A stretch of DNA of 64,000 bases from Sphingobium sp. JS3065. GTDB taxonomy: Bacteria; Pseudomonadota; Alphaproteobacteria; Sphingomonadales; Sphingomonadaceae. How positions within the stretch are numbered: the stretch's first letter is position 1; each line of letters starts with the position of its first letter. Shown one piece after another: positions 62,889 to 64,000 of the stretch. The notes beneath the pieces were generated by a model. The model was not told the DNA's origin, ran no database searches, and saw only the letters and a program-made list of their open reading frames with translations. The stretch is taken from contig NZ_CP102664.1 of NCBI RefSeq assembly GCF_026427355.1, forward strand, positions 2,046,001 through 2,110,000. The letters are read 5' to 3'. A program made the position numbers and the translations under genes.

Positions 62889-63370
62889 GCCAGCCGCATC
62901 CGCCGCCATGGCCGCCACAGCGCGCTCACCACGGCGGGCGGCGTCGCCACTTCGCCGTCCCGCGCCACGAAATGCTCCGCCGCCAGCCTGACGATCCCCT
63001 GCCGGATCGCGTCGGGCAGCCCCTCGACATCCGCCGCCAGACCCGCCCGGTATCGCACCGTCACCTTGCCCGGCCCGTCCACCAGCCGCGCCCGCACCCA
63101 GCCATCCCCCGAAGCGTCGATATCGACCGCATAGGCCCCGGGCGCCAACGCCACACCCTCCACCTCCACCCCCAATATCGCGACCACCGGCCGCGCCGTC
63201 AGCCGCCGCCAGCTCCCATCCGCTACGATGGTCTCGGCCGCCTCCCGCACCACCAGCCACTGCCCGATAAACTGCTCGCAAAGCCCCGAAGCGCTTCCCA
63301 GCAACCGCTCCAGCACGCCATCCTCATCGTCCGACCCGATCCGCAACCAGGCCTTGAGATCCGCCAACAT
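62885..63370 (-). CDS. GTA gp6-like head-tail connector protein
   Basis: 161-residue connector of the phage gp6/phiE125 gp8 type. MLADLKAWLRIGSDDEDGVL and LERLLGSASGLCEQFIGQWL start the family, and GVALAPGAYAVDIDASGDGW with VTVRYRAGLAADVEGLPDAI follows. GGAGGGG precedes the ATG. It sits next to the major capsid gene, as in RcGTA. Confidence 0.9.
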   Translation of the reverse strand: MLADLKAWLRIGSDDEDGVLERLLGSASGLCEQFIGQWLVVREAAETIVADGSWRRLTARPVVAILGVEVEGVALAPGAYAVDIDASGDGWVRARLVDGPGKVTVRYRAGLAADVEGLPDAIRQGIVRLAAEHFVARDGEVATPPAVVSALWRPWRRMRLA

Positions 63371-63384
63371 GGCCCCTCCCCAAC

Positions 63385-63418
63385 AAAAAGGGGGACGCCC
63401 ACAGGACGCCCCCAAAAA
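63385..63418 (-). terminator. Candidate terminator between capsid and connector genes
   Basis: On the minus strand GGGGGCG and CGTCCCCC pair with one bulge, followed by five T, 15 bases before the connector start. Could reduce readthrough from the capsid gene. Confidence 0.5.
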
Positions 63419-63492
63419 CCTTCTCCCCTGGGGGGAGAAGGATACGCAGCCTTACCGGCTCTGCCGGTTAGGCGAAGTTGGAAGAGGGGGAG
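63419..63492. repeat. Palindromic repeat element, family D
   Basis: CCTTCTCCCC and GGGGAGAAGG face each other around three bases, followed by the small hairpin ACCGG-CTCTG-CCGGT, filling the gap between the capsid and connector genes. Confidence 0.65.
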
Positions 63493-63493
63493 A

Positions 63494-64000
63494 TCACGAC
63501 GCCGCGAACTTCATCAGCTTGATCGCCTCCGAATTCGCCACGGCCCCGCCTATCCGCTTCACCGCGTAAAAGTGAACGAACGGCTTGTTGCTGAACGGAT
63601 CGCGCAGGATGCTCGTCTCGCTCCGCTCCGAGACCACATAGCCCGCCTGAAAATTGCCGAAGGCGATCGACAAAGACCCCGCCGAAATATCCGGCATATC
63701 CTCCGCCTCCACGACCGGATAGCCCAGCAAGGTCGCCGGCTGCCCCGCGATCAGCGAAGGCTGCCAGATAAACGCCCCGTCACTGGTCTTCATCTTGCGA
63801 ATGACCGCCAGCGTGGCCGAATTCATCACGAAACAGGCCCCCTGCCGATAGGGCGCGCGCAGGCTCTGCACCAGATCGATCAGCTTGTCCTGACCCGCCG
63901 CCGCAAAAGCGCCCGAAGCCCCCGAAGCCACATATTGCAACGAGCCGAAGGCGCGCACGCCGTCCACTTCATTGGTGGCCGTATAGGTCAGGAACCCCTT
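63494..64000 (-). CDS. GTA gp5-like HK97 major capsid protein (5' end outside window)
   Basis: C-terminal 168 residues of an HK97-fold capsid protein; the frame is open to the right edge. AGQDKLIDLVQSLRAPYRQG, then ACFVMNSATLAVIRKMKTSD, GYPVVEAEDMPDISAGSLSI and AFGNFQAGYVVSERSETSIL are diagnostic. The usual capsid is near 400 residues, so about 230 are missing to the right. This fixes the direction and left-to-right order of the cluster. Confidence 0.94.
   Translation of the reverse strand, partial: KGFLTYTATNEVDGVRAFGSLQYVASGASGAFAAAGQDKLIDLVQSLRAPYRQGACFVMNSATLAVIRKMKTSDGAFIWQPSLIAGQPATLLGYPVVEAEDMPDISAGSLSIAFGNFQAGYVVSERSETSILRDPFSNKPFVHFYAVKRIGGAVANSEAIKLMKFAAS

Larger units (their letters stand above)
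53912..64000 (-). mobile_element. Gene transfer agent (GTA)-type head-tail cluster, partial
   Basis: Thirteen minus-strand genes in the order major capsid, connector, small ORF, DUF3168, major tail protein, gp10, gp10.1, tape measure, DUF2460, DUF2163, NlpC/P60, tail hub and DUF2793. This is the gene order of the Rhodobacter capsulatus GTA from gp5 to gp15. No integrase, replication, repressor or lysis gene is present, which favours a GTA over a prophage. The capsid gene is cut by the right edge; terminase, portal and protease should follow there. Confidence 0.85.

Overview
The window is high-GC alphaproteobacterial chromosome, most likely from the family Sphingomonadaceae (Sphingobium/Sphingomonas type). 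The reasons are the gene content: a split F0 ATP synthase operon with paired b and b' subunits, the small families DUF1465, DUF465/YdcH, DUF1192 and DUF1013/TrcR, a zinc-poor DksA, TonB-dependent uptake, and a gene transfer agent (GTA)-type head-tail cluster. The genus is inferred from proteins only; no rRNA or tRNA gene was recognised.

Layout. 1-3600 (minus): spore-coat-U (Csu-type) chaperone-usher pilus operon, usher cut by the left edge. 3919-7547 (minus): TonB-dependent receptor translationally coupled to a secreted M19 dipeptidase. 7854-10192 (plus): chrB-chrA chromate resistance pair. 10266-14506: htpG, a ferredoxin reductase, a 2H phosphoesterase and a membrane protein. 14597-17226 (minus): atpI-atpB-atpE-b'-b, the membrane sector of ATP synthase without the F1 genes. 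17404-21223 (minus): ydbH-ynbE-ydbL, an intermembrane lipid-homeostasis bridge with overlapping start/stop codons. 21322-24292: radC, DUF1465, two small YdcH proteins, PilZ and DksA. 24703-25515: a Ser/Thr/Gly-rich secreted protein with a PEP-CTERM-like tail. 26107-30763 (plus): serS, surE, a K+ channel with an RCK domain, and rimO. 30853-39695: lipoproteins, a leucyl aminopeptidase, a MarR-NlpC/P60-argC overlapping set, a sugar dehydrogenase, a DUF815 ATPase and a Sua5 tRNA-modification enzyme. 39983-47019: msrA, an acyl-CoA ligase, trcR, a glycosyltransferase paired with an LpxH-like phosphoesterase, a quinone oxidoreductase and DUF1192. 47177-53722: clpA, a glutathione transferase, a Bax-inhibitor family protein, thpR, sodC and an OmpA-family porin with a 21-proline linker.

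53912-64000 (minus) is the most distinctive region: a GTA-type cluster running from the HK97 major capsid protein (cut by the right edge) through connector, tail, tape-measure and baseplate genes to a DUF2793 protein. Its order matches the RcGTA gp5-gp15 order, but a large TIM-barrel-like domain is fused in front of the gp12 (DUF2460) domain while the gp15-like protein is short. A secreted protein gene lies inside the cluster on the opposite strand, and repeat elements sit in the internal gaps. Terminase, portal and protease should lie just right of the window.

Several families of short palindromic repeats are scattered through intergenic gaps. No insertion sequence, integrase, CRISPR array or recognisable riboswitch was seen.
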